Source: Acidobacteria bacterium Ga0077534 (GTDB lineage: Bacteria > Acidobacteriota > Blastocatellia > Pyrinomonadales > Pyrinomonadaceae). From it: a DNA stretch of 64,000 bases. The stretch's first letter is position 1. Every line of letters starts with the position of its first letter. Shown here in pieces: positions 37,372-47,419 of this stretch. The notes beneath the pieces were generated by a model, which did no database searches, had not been told where the DNA came from, and was given only the letters and a program-made list of their open reading frames with translations. The translations under genes and the position numbers were made by a program. The DNA lies in contig LNEI01000016.1 of NCBI GenBank assembly GCA_001464455.1, positions 124,001-188,000 of the forward strand, in the 5' to 3' direction.

Positions 37372-39171
37372 ATGAAACGATGCCCTGAATGTGGTCGGGA
37401 TTACAATGACGATTCGATGAGCTTCTGTCTGGATGACGGCTCCGAACTGCTCTTTGGCCCGGCATCCGGGTCAGAACCGGGAGCGATAGCGACTGGGTTC
37501 CCCGGCGACGAGCCGCAAACCGCGATATTGCACTCGACCGCTGCTCCTGGCGAAGCTCCGACTCGTGCACAGATCCTTACTACGGAACAGACTGCTGTTT
37601 TGCCTCGCGGAGTGGAGACGGAGCCTCGGGAGAGTTTAAGTGGGCTTTCGGAAAAGCACAGCTTTTCCGTACATCGAGCGGCAAAGCCGCTGATCGCGGT
37701 TGCCGTCGCAGTTGTTGTTTTGATCGGCGGATTCTTCGGCTACAAATATTTCGCTCCAACGAAACAAATCGAATCGATCGCCGTGATGCCGTTTGTGAAT
37801 GAGAGCGGGAATTCGGATGTTGAGTACTTGAGCGATGGAATGACGGAGACGCTAATAAGTAGTTTGTCGAATATTCCTAATTTGTCGGTCAAGGCAAGAA
37901 GCACGGTCTTTTATTACAAGGGCAAAGAGGCTTCGCCGAAGAAGATCGGGGAAGAATTGAAGGTGCAAGCGGTCTTACTGGGCAGAGTTTCCCAACGCGG
38001 CGATGATCTGAAATTGAGCCTGGAACTCGTCAACACCGAGACTCAAGACGTCATCTGGAGCGAGCAGTATAATCGCAAACAATCCGACCTCGTTTCATTG
38101 CAGAGCGAGATCGCCAAAACCGTTTCGGATAAACTTCATTCGAAACTAACGGCGACCGAACAGGAGCGAGTCAGCAAAACTAACACGACCAGCTCCGAGG
38201 CACAGCAGCTTTACCTAAAAGGGCGTTTTCATTGGAACAAACGAAAGACCGAAGACTTTCAAAAAGCCAGAGAGTATTTCCAGCAAGCGATCGCTGCTGA
38301 CCCGAGGTACGCACTCGCATACGCAGGACTCTCCGACACTTTGGCATTGATGCCCTATTACGGTGCATTCAGGCCAAGCGAATATATGCCGCTTGCAAAA
38401 CAGGCGGTACAAAAAGCCCTCGAAATTGACCCAAATCTAGCAGAAGCACATGCTTCGCTCGGTCAGATCTTGACCAACTATGATTATGATCTCAAAGGTG
38501 CTGAGAGAGAGCTAAAGAGAGCGATCGAACTCAACCCAAAGTATCCGTCTGCTTATCAGTGGCTTGCAGAGGTATACCATTTTTCGGGAAATGGCGACCA
38601 AGCGCTATCGGAGATAAATAAAGCTATTGAACTTGACCCGTTGTCGATGGTCATAAATAACCAAAAAGGTAGAGTGATTGAACTTGGAGGCAAGCGGGAC
38701 GAAGCAATTGCTCAGTTTAAGAAAACCATTGAGTTGTTTCCGGACGCACCGAGTCCTCGCAATAACCTCGCCGACGTTTATGAAGCCAAGGGCATGTATT
38801 CCGAGGCCGTTGAGCAACGCCTTATCCAGATCAAACTACTCTTTGGCGTTAGCCCGGAAAACCTTAAAGACCTCCAGCTAGCTTATGAAAAAGACGGTTA
38901 TAAGGGCTTTGTGCAAAAGCAAATAGACATTCAACTGGACAGTCAGAGATCAAGTCTGGAGAAGGATAAAAATGCTTATCTACCGGCCTTTCGAATTGCG
39001 GAAACCTATGCCCGTGGTCAGGACAAAGATAAAACGTTTGAATACCTAAACAAAGCGTATGATCAACGCGAACCACAGATCGCAGAACTCAAAATTCGAT
39101 TACCATTTGTTTTTCTGCGAGACGACCCGCGATTTAAGGAATTGGTCAGGAAAGTTGGATTTCCAGAATAG
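37372..39171 (+). CDS. Zinc-ribbon / TolB-N-like / TPR membrane protein (paralogue 5)
   Basis: 599 residues. Ribbon CPECGRDYNDDSMSFCLDDG, linker with SEPGAIATGF (from the repeat subtype also found in the 19206 kinase) and a palindrome-rich pre-membrane stretch, then a transmembrane helix (LIAVAVAVVVLIGGFFGYKYF). The TolB-N-like domain is of the second subtype (SIAVMPFVNESGNSDVEYLS, VKARSTVFYYKGKE, VQAVLLGRV). TPRs follow, with the ending LRDDPRFKELVRKVGFPE. Its C-terminal 50 residues are the closest match to the pseudogene at 40968-41134. It is 10 nt upstream of paralogue 6. Confidence 0.85.
   Translation: MKRCPECGRDYNDDSMSFCLDDGSELLFGPASGSEPGAIATGFPGDEPQTAILHSTAAPGEAPTRAQILTTEQTAVLPRGVETEPRESLSGLSEKHSFSVHRAAKPLIAVAVAVVVLIGGFFGYKYFAPTKQIESIAVMPFVNESGNSDVEYLSDGMTETLISSLSNIPNLSVKARSTVFYYKGKEASPKKIGEELKVQAVLLGRVSQRGDDLKLSLELVNTETQDVIWSEQYNRKQSDLVSLQSEIAKTVSDKLHSKLTATEQERVSKTNTTSSEAQQLYLKGRFHWNKRKTEDFQKAREYFQQAIAADPRYALAYAGLSDTLALMPYYGAFRPSEYMPLAKQAVQKALEIDPNLAEAHASLGQILTNYDYDLKGAERELKRAIELNPKYPSAYQWLAEVYHFSGNGDQALSEINKAIELDPLSMVINNQKGRVIELGGKRDEAIAQFKKTIELFPDAPSPRNNLADVYEAKGMYSEAVEQRLIQIKLLFGVSPENLKDLQLAYEKDGYKGFVQKQIDIQLDSQRSSLEKDKNAYLPAFRIAETYARGQDKDKTFEYLNKAYDQREPQIAELKIRLPFVFLRDDPRFKELVRKVGFPE
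37470..37500 (+). repeat. In-frame SEPGA-type repeat (copy in paralogue 5)
   Basis: GTCAGAACCGGGAGCGA then tAGCGACTGGgttc, encoding S-E-P-G-A-I-A-T-G-F. It is 27/29 identical to 19685-19713 in the kinase and occupies the site that carries the SVPPAV subtype in paralogues 3, 4 and 6. Confidence 0.75.
37649..37691 (+). repeat. Palindromes in coding linker with compensatory changes
   Basis: CGGAAAAGC-ACA-GCTTTTCCG (37649-37669) is a perfect 9-bp stem. The equivalent in paralogue 6 is CGGAGAAGC-AGA-GCTTCTCCG, so a G:C pair in one is an A:T pair in the other. AGCGGC-AAA-GCCGCT follows at 37677-37691. Confidence 0.65.
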
Positions 39172-39181
39172 AATTTAGCCT

Positions 39182-40960
39182 ATGAAACGATGCCCTGAAT
39201 GCGGGAGAGACTACAACGACGATTCGATGAGCTTCTGTCTCGACGACGGCTCCGAATTGCTCTTCGGCCCGGCCGTGTCAGTACCACCTGCGGTAGCGGG
39301 TGGGGCTTTGTCTGGCGACTACGAACCGGCTACGGCGATCCTGCACTCGACGGCTGCTCCGGGCGAAACTCCGACTCGTGCTCAGATTCTGACTACACAG
39401 GAGACGGCGATTTTGCCGCGTGGAGCGGAGGCGGAGCCTCGGGGATCTTTGGGTGGCCTCCCGGAGAAGCAGAGCTTCTCCGCAAATAGGGCGGCCAAGC
39501 CGCTGACGGCGTTGGTTGTGGCGGTTTTAATTCTCGTTGGCGGGTTCTTTGGTTATCGATATATCGGCATTGGCGGATCGGGGGCGATCAATTCCATCGC
39601 CGTGATGCCGTTTGAGAATAGGAATTCGGATGCCGACACGGATTATTTGTCTGACGGTTTGGCGGAATCGGTGATCTTTCGGCTGACGCAGATCCCTGAT
39701 CTGCGTGTCAGCCCGACGAGTTCGGTGATGCGTTACAAGGGGAAGGAGACTGATATTGCCAAGATCGCCTCCGAACTTGGCGTAGATGCGGTGATGACCG
39801 GACGCCTCACCAAGCGGGGCGACAATCTGAATATCACGGTCGAGCTGGTGGATGCCCGAACCAACAAGTCGCTGTGGGGCGAACAGTATGAACGGAAGCT
39901 TTCGGAATTGCTGACCACCCAACGCGAGATGGTCGCCGAGATCGTGGGCAAACTGCAGCTAAAACTGTCGGGTGAAAGCGAGCAAAAGCTGGCGAAAAAA
40001 TACACCAACAATGACGAGGCCTATCAGCTTTATCTTAGGGGCCAGTATCATCTAGCCAAACGAACAAAAGACGACATTTACAAGGCCATTGATTACTACG
40101 AGCAGTCGATAAAGCTTGATCCCAACTTTGCCCTGGCCTACGCTGGTCTGAGCTATGCATACCAATTAGGGATGGGAAATTCCTTCTTTTTATTTTCCAT
40201 GGAAGAGGGTCTAAAGAGGGCAAAGGATGCCGCCGTCAGGGCGGCAGTGATAGACCCGAATCTGGCCGAGGCACGCACAGTCATCGGAATATCGCTTTCG
40301 AAGGAATTGAAATGGCCCGAAGCTGAGCGTGAATACAGGAAGGCTCTAGAGATCGATCCAAAAAACGCAGGCTCACATTACCAGTACGGCATTTTCCTCC
40401 AGTACTTCGGCCGCACCGGTGACTCGATCCGTGAGATCAAAACTGCCGTCGAATTGGATCCCCAATCTTTGATAATGCAGGCAAACCTCGCCGGGGCGCA
40501 TCTCTTTGACAGGCAAAGCGAATTGGGATTGGACTTGGCAAAGAAAGCTTTCGACCTAGATCCTAACTTTATTTTGTGCCGGTCTTGGCTTGCTTATGCC
40601 TACTGTGTGAATAAGAAATATGCCGAAGCGATCGAGCTTATAGACGCAGCGCCTCGAGACGAGGTTTCTCAGCGATTATTTGCTCGTCTTCGTGGATACG
40701 CCTTAGCAAAAAGCGGACGCCGTAGTGAGGCTGAATCGATTCTCGCAAAATACAGTTCAGATCCGACTTTCTCAGACTCGTCAAATGCCGCCACGATTTT
40801 TGGAGCACTTGGCGACAAGGACAAGGCATTTGCCGCGCTAGAGAAAGGTTTTGCCGCGAAAGAGCAATTGTCGCGAATAAAGGTCGATCCGCTTTTCGAC
40901 GATCTCCGTGACGACCCGCGATTTAAGGATCTCCTGAGACGGATGAATCTGACGGAGTAG
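39182..40960 (+). CDS. Zinc-ribbon / TolB-N-like / TPR membrane protein (paralogue 6, mosaic)
   Basis: 592 residues. The ribbon is of the paralogue 5 type (CPECGRDYNDDSMSFCLDDG) and the linker has both SVPPAVAGGALSG and EPRGSLGGLPEKQSFSANRA. The TolB-N-like domain is of the paralogue 1/2 type (SIAVMPFENRNSDADTDYLS, RVSPTSSVMRYKGKETDIAK, VDAVMTGRL), the reverse chimera of paralogue 4. Transmembrane helix LTALVVAVLILVGGFFGYRYI; TPRs; ending LRDDPRFKDLLRRMNLTE. It is followed after 7 nt by the decayed seventh copy. Confidence 0.85.
   Translation: MKRCPECGRDYNDDSMSFCLDDGSELLFGPAVSVPPAVAGGALSGDYEPATAILHSTAAPGETPTRAQILTTQETAILPRGAEAEPRGSLGGLPEKQSFSANRAAKPLTALVVAVLILVGGFFGYRYIGIGGSGAINSIAVMPFENRNSDADTDYLSDGLAESVIFRLTQIPDLRVSPTSSVMRYKGKETDIAKIASELGVDAVMTGRLTKRGDNLNITVELVDARTNKSLWGEQYERKLSELLTTQREMVAEIVGKLQLKLSGESEQKLAKKYTNNDEAYQLYLRGQYHLAKRTKDDIYKAIDYYEQSIKLDPNFALAYAGLSYAYQLGMGNSFFLFSMEEGLKRAKDAAVRAAVIDPNLAEARTVIGISLSKELKWPEAEREYRKALEIDPKNAGSHYQYGIFLQYFGRTGDSIREIKTAVELDPQSLIMQANLAGAHLFDRQSELGLDLAKKAFDLDPNFILCRSWLAYAYCVNKKYAEAIELIDAAPRDEVSQRLFARLRGYALAKSGRRSEAESILAKYSSDPTFSDSSNAATIFGALGDKDKAFAALEKGFAAKEQLSRIKVDPLFDDLRDDPRFKDLLRRMNLTE
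39278..39312 (+). repeat. In-frame SVPPAV-type repeat (copy in paralogue 6)
   Basis: GTCAGTACCACCTGCGGT then AGCGGGTGGGGCTTTGTC, the cleanest copy of the subtype, encoding S-V-P-P-A-V-A-G-G-A-L-S between ribbon and conserved linker. Confidence 0.72.
39428..39503 (+). repeat. Three consecutive palindromes in coding linker (paralogue 6)
   Basis: GAGGC-GGA-GCCTC (39428-39440), CGGAGAAGC-AGA-GCTTCTCCG (39462-39482) and GCGGC-CAA-GCCGC (39491-39503). Stems are conserved while loops vary between paralogues (AGA, ACA, ATA; CAA, AAA, GAA). Confidence 0.65.
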
Positions 40961-40967
40961 AACCTTA

Positions 40968-41134
40968 TGAAAAAGCCTGGAGCAGAGACAAAGATAAGAC
41001 GATCGAATATCTGAACAAAGCGTATGACGAGCGTGAAAGACAGTTGCTCCTGCTAAAGATCGATAAAACCTGGACTTTGTGCGAGACGACCCGCGTTTTA
41101 GGGAATGGTTAAACGAGTCGGGATCCCGGAATAG
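40968..41134 (+). pseudogene. Decayed seventh TPR-family copy (internal deletion, frameshifts)
   Basis: It begins ATGAAA like the other paralogues, at the usual distance after the preceding stop, but jumps at once into C-terminal sequence: WSRDKDKTIEYLNKAYDERE, matching paralogue 5's DKDKTFEYLNKAYDQRE. After LLLLKIDKTW the frame shifts; VRDDPRFREWL continues in another frame, and a second shift recovers VGIPE* at 41134, matching VGFPE* of paralogue 5. Everything between start and TPR end is deleted. The ORF track shows nothing here. Confidence 0.82.
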
Positions 41135-41173
41135 GCTTTTTGTTTTTGCTGTCGCGGAGGGAGGCGAGTTTGA

Positions 41174-42690
<1,517 letters not shown>

Positions 42691-42694
<4 letters not shown>

Positions 42695-44148
42695 AATACG
42701 GACGAATAAAGAATTTTTATAACGGAAAGTTTGTTGAGAGCTTGGGTGTTCAGACCGACGAGGTGGTTTCGCCGATCGACGGCTCTCAACTCTCCTCGAT
42801 CCCGATGTCGACAGCGGAGGAACTGAACGCTGCCGTCGCGTCGGCAAAGGCAGCTTTTCCCGCGTGGAGCGGTACGCCGATAAAGGAGCGTGTTCAGGTA
42901 TTTTTTAGGTATCGAGCCTTGCTCGAATCTCACTTGGACGAGTTAGCTTATCTCGTGTCTGAAGAGAACGGCAAAACGTGGGACGAGGCAAAGGCGGAGG
43001 TAGAAAAATCTATTGAGTTGACAGAATTTGCATGCTCGATGCCGCAGCTTGTGAGCGGTGAGATCCTTGAGGTGTCAAAGGGTGTTGAGTGCCGGACGGA
43101 TCATTTCCCGCTCGGTGTTGTTGCGTCGATCGTGCCGTTCAACTTCCCGCTGATGGTGCCGAACTGGACGATGCCGAATGCACTTGTGCTCGGCAACACG
43201 ATGATAATGAAGCCGAGCGAACTCGTGCCGTTATCGTGCCAGCGAATGGCGGAATTGCTTAAAGAGGCCGGATTGCCTGATGGGGTTTTTAACATCATTA
43301 ACGGCGGCAAAGAGATCGTCGAGGGCATCTGTGCTCATCCGGATATTGAGGCAGTCAGCTTTGTTGGTTCGACCAAGGTTGCCAAGCTTGTTTATCAACA
43401 AAGCACGCATAATCTCAAACGTTGCGTTGCCCTCGGCGGTGCGAAAAATCATCTCTTTGTTCTGCCCGATGCCAATCCGGCGATGACGGCAAGCAACGTT
43501 ACGGCGTCGATGTCTGGCTGTGCAGGGCAGCGATGTATGGCAGCATCAGCGATGCTGGCAGTTGGGAATGTCGATCCGATAATCGCGTCTATTTGTGACG
43601 AGGCCCGTAAGGTCATGCCGGGCAAGAACCTGGGTGCGGTTATCTCGAAAGCCGCAAAGGATCGGATCGAAGATTACATCTCGCAGGCCGAGCGTGACGG
43701 AGCAAAGATCCTTGTTGACGGCCGTGGAGCTATGGTTGAAGGCAAAGAAGGCGGCACGTACGTCGGGCCCACCGTCATCGACTACGTAACGCCGGACATG
43801 TCGGTAGCGACCGAAGAAATATTCGGCCCGGTTATCTCGATCATGCGAACAGAGACAGTCGATGAGGCCTTAAAGATCGAGAATGCCAATCCGTATGGCA
43901 ACGCCGCCTCGGTTTTTACTCAGAGCGGAGGCACTGCCCGTTACATCATGGAACACGCGTCTGCCGGTATGATCGGCGTCAACATCGGCGTGCCCGTGCC
44001 GCGTGAACCGTTTTCGTTTGGCGGGTGGAACGATTCGCGTTTCGGGGCGAATGACATCACGGGAAAGAGCTCGATCGAATTTTGGACGAAGATCAAAAAG
44101 ACCACGACTAAGTGGAATCCCGAGGCGGGCGTTAATTGGATGAGCTGA
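42691..44148 (+). CDS. mmsA: CoA-acylating methylmalonate-semialdehyde dehydrogenase
   Basis: A 485-residue NAD-dependent aldehyde dehydrogenase. CAGQRCMAAS holds the catalytic Cys in the context characteristic of the CoA-acylating (MmsA) group. PFNFPLMVPNW and GSTKVAKLVY belong to the NAD site, and GGAKNHLFVLPDA is also typical of MmsA. It oxidises malonate semialdehyde to acetyl-CoA and methylmalonate semialdehyde to propionyl-CoA with CO2 release, the final step of beta-alanine and 3-aminoisobutyrate breakdown. It starts at GTG 42691, overlapping the permease stop (GTGA), which indicates translational coupling. Confidence 0.92.
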
Positions 44149-44165
44149 CGGTTTGGAACTCAAAC

Positions 44166-44612
44166 ATGAATGAACTAAAGGTCAATACGAGTAAATTGCA
44201 AATGGTGTTAGTCATTGGCCTTGGGCTGTTTTTTGTCCCGATCGGCATTTGGATGTTGGTGTCGGGGGTAACCGGAGGCAAGGTGGTTCCGCTAGGTATT
44301 GGCTCGATGCTGCTCGTGCTTTTTGCAGTACTGCTATTTATTATCGTCAGAGCCTATCGACGCAGTGTCGGTTATTTTTCAGCCCGAGGGGTCGGACGGA
44401 ATGATGGAGCGGAGATACCTTGGTCGATGCTGAGTCGCACGGTAGATAAGATGGCTACGCGCGACAACGGCCAACCTATGCTTTGGAGAACCGAGATACA
44501 ATTCAACGACGGCACGAGCCTTTGGCTAATACCCTCCAAAATATCTAATTGGCAGGAAGTTCGTGCGTATGTGCAGGCATTGCCGTGTGAGCATACGGTT
44601 GAAGCGGCGTGA
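44166..44612 (+). CDS. Small membrane protein, unknown function
   Basis: 148 residues with two adjacent transmembrane helices (MVLVIGLGLFFVPIGIWMLV and MLLVLFAVLLFIIVRAY). A cytoplasmic beta-rich tail follows (IPWSMLSRTVDKMATRDNGQ, LWLIPSKISNWQEVRAYVQ), a layout common in small PH-like-domain membrane proteins. The track opens at TTG 44136, which overlaps mmsA; ATG 44166 is preferred because it stands just before the first helix. Its stop overlaps the possible GTG start of the cytochrome gene. No function is recognised. Confidence 0.6.
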   Translation: MNELKVNTSKLQMVLVIGLGLFFVPIGIWMLVSGVTGGKVVPLGIGSMLLVLFAVLLFIIVRAYRRSVGYFSARGVGRNDGAEIPWSMLSRTVDKMATRDNGQPMLWRTEIQFNDGTSLWLIPSKISNWQEVRAYVQALPCEHTVEAA

Positions 44613-44620
44613 GCCAGGCT

Positions 44621-45706
44621 ATGATGACGAAGACTAACTGGCTAAAGAGCGCGATCATCTTTTGTTTTGTAGTGATAGCACTGCTTGGAGGTCGCCTATC
44701 CACTGCGCAGAAGGCGCAGGTAGAAACCGCGGGGCAAAAATTTAAGAGCATCAAGGTGCTCAACGACATGCCTGCCGACCAGATGGGTAAGGTGATGAAC
44801 ATGTTTTCGGCGAGCCTCGGCGTCGACTGCAAATTCTGCCACACATCGAACGACGGGGACTATGAAAAAGAGGGGATCGAGCACAAGGAAACAGCGCGGA
44901 AGATGATCAAGATGGTCTTCGACCTTAATAAGTCGCAGTTCAATGGCCGGCCCGAGATCAATTGCAACACATGTCATCAAGGTATTTCGCACCCGCAGCC
45001 GAGCTTTCCGCTGGGGGAAGCGAAACCAGCCGCCCGTCGGCCATCGCAGCCCGAAAAAGGCCCGACCGCCGATGCGATCGTCGCTAAATACGAAGCCGCG
45101 ATCGGGGGCCGGTCCAACATCGACAAAGCGGCCTCGCGTAAGATCACATCAAAGCGGGTTGAGCCCGACGGGAAAACGTCCGAGCCTGAGACGATCTGGC
45201 TAAAGGCGGGCAAATATCGTGCGGATCTTGCGTACGGGAAATACGTCGTGACCGAGCTGTTTGACGGAACTATCGGCCGGAAGTTTGGTAACGGAAGCCC
45301 AATAGAACTTAAGGCCGACGAGGCAGAGCAGATAAAACGCGAGGCGGAATTAATGTCCGGCGTTCCGCTCAAAACGATATATCCCCGATTGGAATTCCGT
45401 ACGGTCGAGCGGATCGATGGAAAGGAAGTCAATTACTTCATTGGAACGACGACAGGCAATGTGCGTGAACGACTGTATTTCGATGTGGCCAGCGGGCTGC
45501 TGGTGAGGCGGACGGTTTCGACGCCGACAGTATTTGGCGGATTTCTCTATCAAGTCGATTATGCCGACTATAAAGATATCGGCGGCGTGAATTTGCCGAC
45601 GACCATTCATTACGCAGTTCCGAATATGAGTTGGACACGCAGGATATCTAACGTAAGTACTTCGGATGTTGATGATGCTATATTTGTTTTACCCGTAAAG
45701 AAATAA
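44621..45706 (+). CDS. Reaction-centre-type cytochrome c domain with LolA-like C-terminus
   Basis: 361 residues, exported (MMTKTNWLKSAIIFCFVVIALLGG). The first part (about 35-130) has two haem c sites, CKFCH and CNTCH, in a context (KVLNDMPADQMGKVMNMFSA, ETARKMIKMVFDLN) like the cytochrome subunit family of photosynthetic reaction centres, widely found in non-phototrophic Acidobacteriota. The remainder resembles outer-membrane lipoprotein-sorting (LolA-like) beta folds (VRERLYFDVASGLLVRRTVS, YADYKDIGGVNLPTTIHY). A periplasmic electron-transfer or redox-sensing role is possible. GTG 44609 is an alternative start overlapping the previous stop. Confidence 0.82.
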   Translation: MMTKTNWLKSAIIFCFVVIALLGGRLSTAQKAQVETAGQKFKSIKVLNDMPADQMGKVMNMFSASLGVDCKFCHTSNDGDYEKEGIEHKETARKMIKMVFDLNKSQFNGRPEINCNTCHQGISHPQPSFPLGEAKPAARRPSQPEKGPTADAIVAKYEAAIGGRSNIDKAASRKITSKRVEPDGKTSEPETIWLKAGKYRADLAYGKYVVTELFDGTIGRKFGNGSPIELKADEAEQIKREAELMSGVPLKTIYPRLEFRTVERIDGKEVNYFIGTTTGNVRERLYFDVASGLLVRRTVSTPTVFGGFLYQVDYADYKDIGGVNLPTTIHYAVPNMSWTRRISNVSTSDVDDAIFVLPVKK

Positions 45707-45723
45707 AAGGAAAGGACAACCAA

Positions 45724-46593
45724 ATGGCGCGAATTGTGAAAGGCGGTTTGATACAGGCCCATAATCAAAAAGAGGCTGATGCACCGATCGACGAGATCAA
45801 GAAAGCGAATATCGATCACCAGATGAAGTTTGTCGAGGAAGCGGCACGGCAGGGTGTGAAGGTGTTGTGTTTTCAAGAGATCTTTACCACGCCTTATTTC
45901 TGTGCCGAACAGACTACGCGTTGGTACGATGCGGTTGAGAGCATCCCCGATGGCCCGACTGTTAAGCTGATGCAGGACGTGGCGAAGCAATTTGGCATGG
46001 TGCTCGTCGTGCCGATATATGAGGAAGAGCAGACGGGAATTTACTACAATTCTGCAGCCGTCATCGATGCGGACGGGAAATATTTAGGGAAATATCGCAA
46101 GACGCACATACCGCACGTTGCACCGGGATTTTGGGAGAAGTTCTACTTTCGGCCGGGCAATCTCGGGTATCCGTGCTTTGATACGGCGGTCGGCCGGATC
46201 GGCGTTTACATTTGTTACGATCGGCATTTTCCGGAAGGAGCTCGCTGCCTCGGTTTGAACGGGGCCGAGATAATTTTCAATCCATCGGCTACTGTTGCCG
46301 GCCTTAGTGAATATCTCTGGCGACTAGAACAGCCAGCTCACGCGGTGGCGAACGGCTACTTTGTCGGAGCGATAAACCGCGTAGGCACTGAAGCCCCGTG
46401 GAATATCGGAGAATTCTACGGCCAAAGCTATTTCTGCGATCCGCGAGGCCAGATGCTTGCGGTCGGAACTCGGGATCAGGACGAGCTAATAGTTGCCGAT
46501 CTGGAAATGGACAAGATCCGCGAGGTAAGAAACACGTGGCAGTTTTTCCGAGACCGTAGGCCAGATACTTATGGGCAGATCGTGGCAGATTGA
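45724..46593 (+). CDS. pydC: Beta-ureidopropionase (N-carbamoyl-beta-alanine amidohydrolase), nitrilase superfamily
   Basis: A 289-residue C-N hydrolase. The catalytic triad is readable: Glu in CFQEIFTTPYF, Lys in KYRKTHIPH and Cys in YICYDRHFPEGARCLGL. The sequence around the Cys matches beta-ureidopropionases and N-carbamoylputrescine amidases. Given the pyrimidine context, it probably cleaves N-carbamoyl-beta-alanine to beta-alanine, CO2 and ammonia, between dihydropyrimidinase and the aminotransferase. N-carbamoylputrescine is the main alternative substrate. AAGGAAAGG provides a Shine-Dalgarno upstream of ATG 45724. Confidence 0.9.
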   Translation: MARIVKGGLIQAHNQKEADAPIDEIKKANIDHQMKFVEEAARQGVKVLCFQEIFTTPYFCAEQTTRWYDAVESIPDGPTVKLMQDVAKQFGMVLVVPIYEEEQTGIYYNSAAVIDADGKYLGKYRKTHIPHVAPGFWEKFYFRPGNLGYPCFDTAVGRIGVYICYDRHFPEGARCLGLNGAEIIFNPSATVAGLSEYLWRLEQPAHAVANGYFVGAINRVGTEAPWNIGEFYGQSYFCDPRGQMLAVGTRDQDELIVADLEMDKIREVRNTWQFFRDRRPDTYGQIVAD

Positions 46594-46597
46594 TCTT

Positions 46598-47389
46598 ATG
46601 TTGTTAGTAAGTTTCCCCGGAAAAATTCGATTATTCGCGATCATTCTGATCGCGGCAGTCGCGGTTTCTGCTCAGTCGGAAACCGTGATCGAAAAGAATC
46701 TGCTCGGCCACCTGGAAACGATCTCGAAAAATGCTGGCAGGACAGAACTGCTCGACAACGAGAACAAACTGCTGAAGCAGAAACTGCTCAGGTATGCCAA
46801 AAGCCCTGCATCGCTGCGGTATCAGTTTCAGGGGCTCGCTGGAAAGCTGTACATAACGACATCGAAGGATGGTAAGTTCCGCATCTACTCGTGGGATACG
46901 AATACCGGCGGGACGATGAAATTCTTCGATGGCGTTTATCAGTACAAGACAAAACGCGGTAGGGTTTCCGCGAAAGCATTTCCGCAATCACAGGGATCTG
47001 CCCGAGGATTTTACTATCAGATCTTCCAGCTCGATGCAGCAGGGAAAACGATTTATCTGGCGAACTCAACCAGCATTTTATCCACTTCGCAAACCCGTCA
47101 GGATCTCGAAATTTACGCGATCGAAGGCGAGCGGCTTAATGACGATATCCGATTGATCAGGACATCGACGGCATTTCGAAATTCAGTTGGGTTCGATTAC
47201 GATTTTTTCTCGGTGGTCGATCGTCGAGAGCGGCCGGTGAAGTTGTTTTGGTGGGATGAAGCGAAGAAACAGTTTCGATTTCCGGTTGTCTTGAAAGACG
47301 AAAAATTTCCAAACGGCGGCCGAGTCACAAACCGGTTTATTACCTATCGATTTAATGGGAAAGCATTTGTGCGTGTCAGTGACCGTTAG
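46598..47389 (+). CDS. Secreted protein of unknown function
   Basis: 263 residues with a signal peptide (IRLFAIILIAAVAVSAQ). The mature protein is rich in beta-strand and aromatic residues (GKFRIYSWDTNTGGTMKFFD, FYYQIFQLDAAGKTIYLANS, FSVVDRRERPVKLFWWDEAK). It is probably a periplasmic or surface beta protein; no family is recognised. The track starts at ATG 46571 inside the preceding gene; ATG 46598, 4 nt after that gene's stop, is closer to the signal sequence and preferred. Confidence 0.6.
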   Translation: MLLVSFPGKIRLFAIILIAAVAVSAQSETVIEKNLLGHLETISKNAGRTELLDNENKLLKQKLLRYAKSPASLRYQFQGLAGKLYITTSKDGKFRIYSWDTNTGGTMKFFDGVYQYKTKRGRVSAKAFPQSQGSARGFYYQIFQLDAAGKTIYLANSTSILSTSQTRQDLEIYAIEGERLNDDIRLIRTSTAFRNSVGFDYDFFSVVDRRERPVKLFWWDEAKKQFRFPVVLKDEKFPNGGRVTNRFITYRFNGKAFVRVSDR

Positions 47390-47419
47390 GTTTTTTGCAG
47401 ATTTCAGGAGGTTAGGTTA

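Noticed and set aside
27490-40960. CRISPR-like or tandem-repeat array
   Set aside because: The repetition comes from whole-gene paralogues of about 1.7 kb; there are no short direct repeats with spacers and no cas genes.
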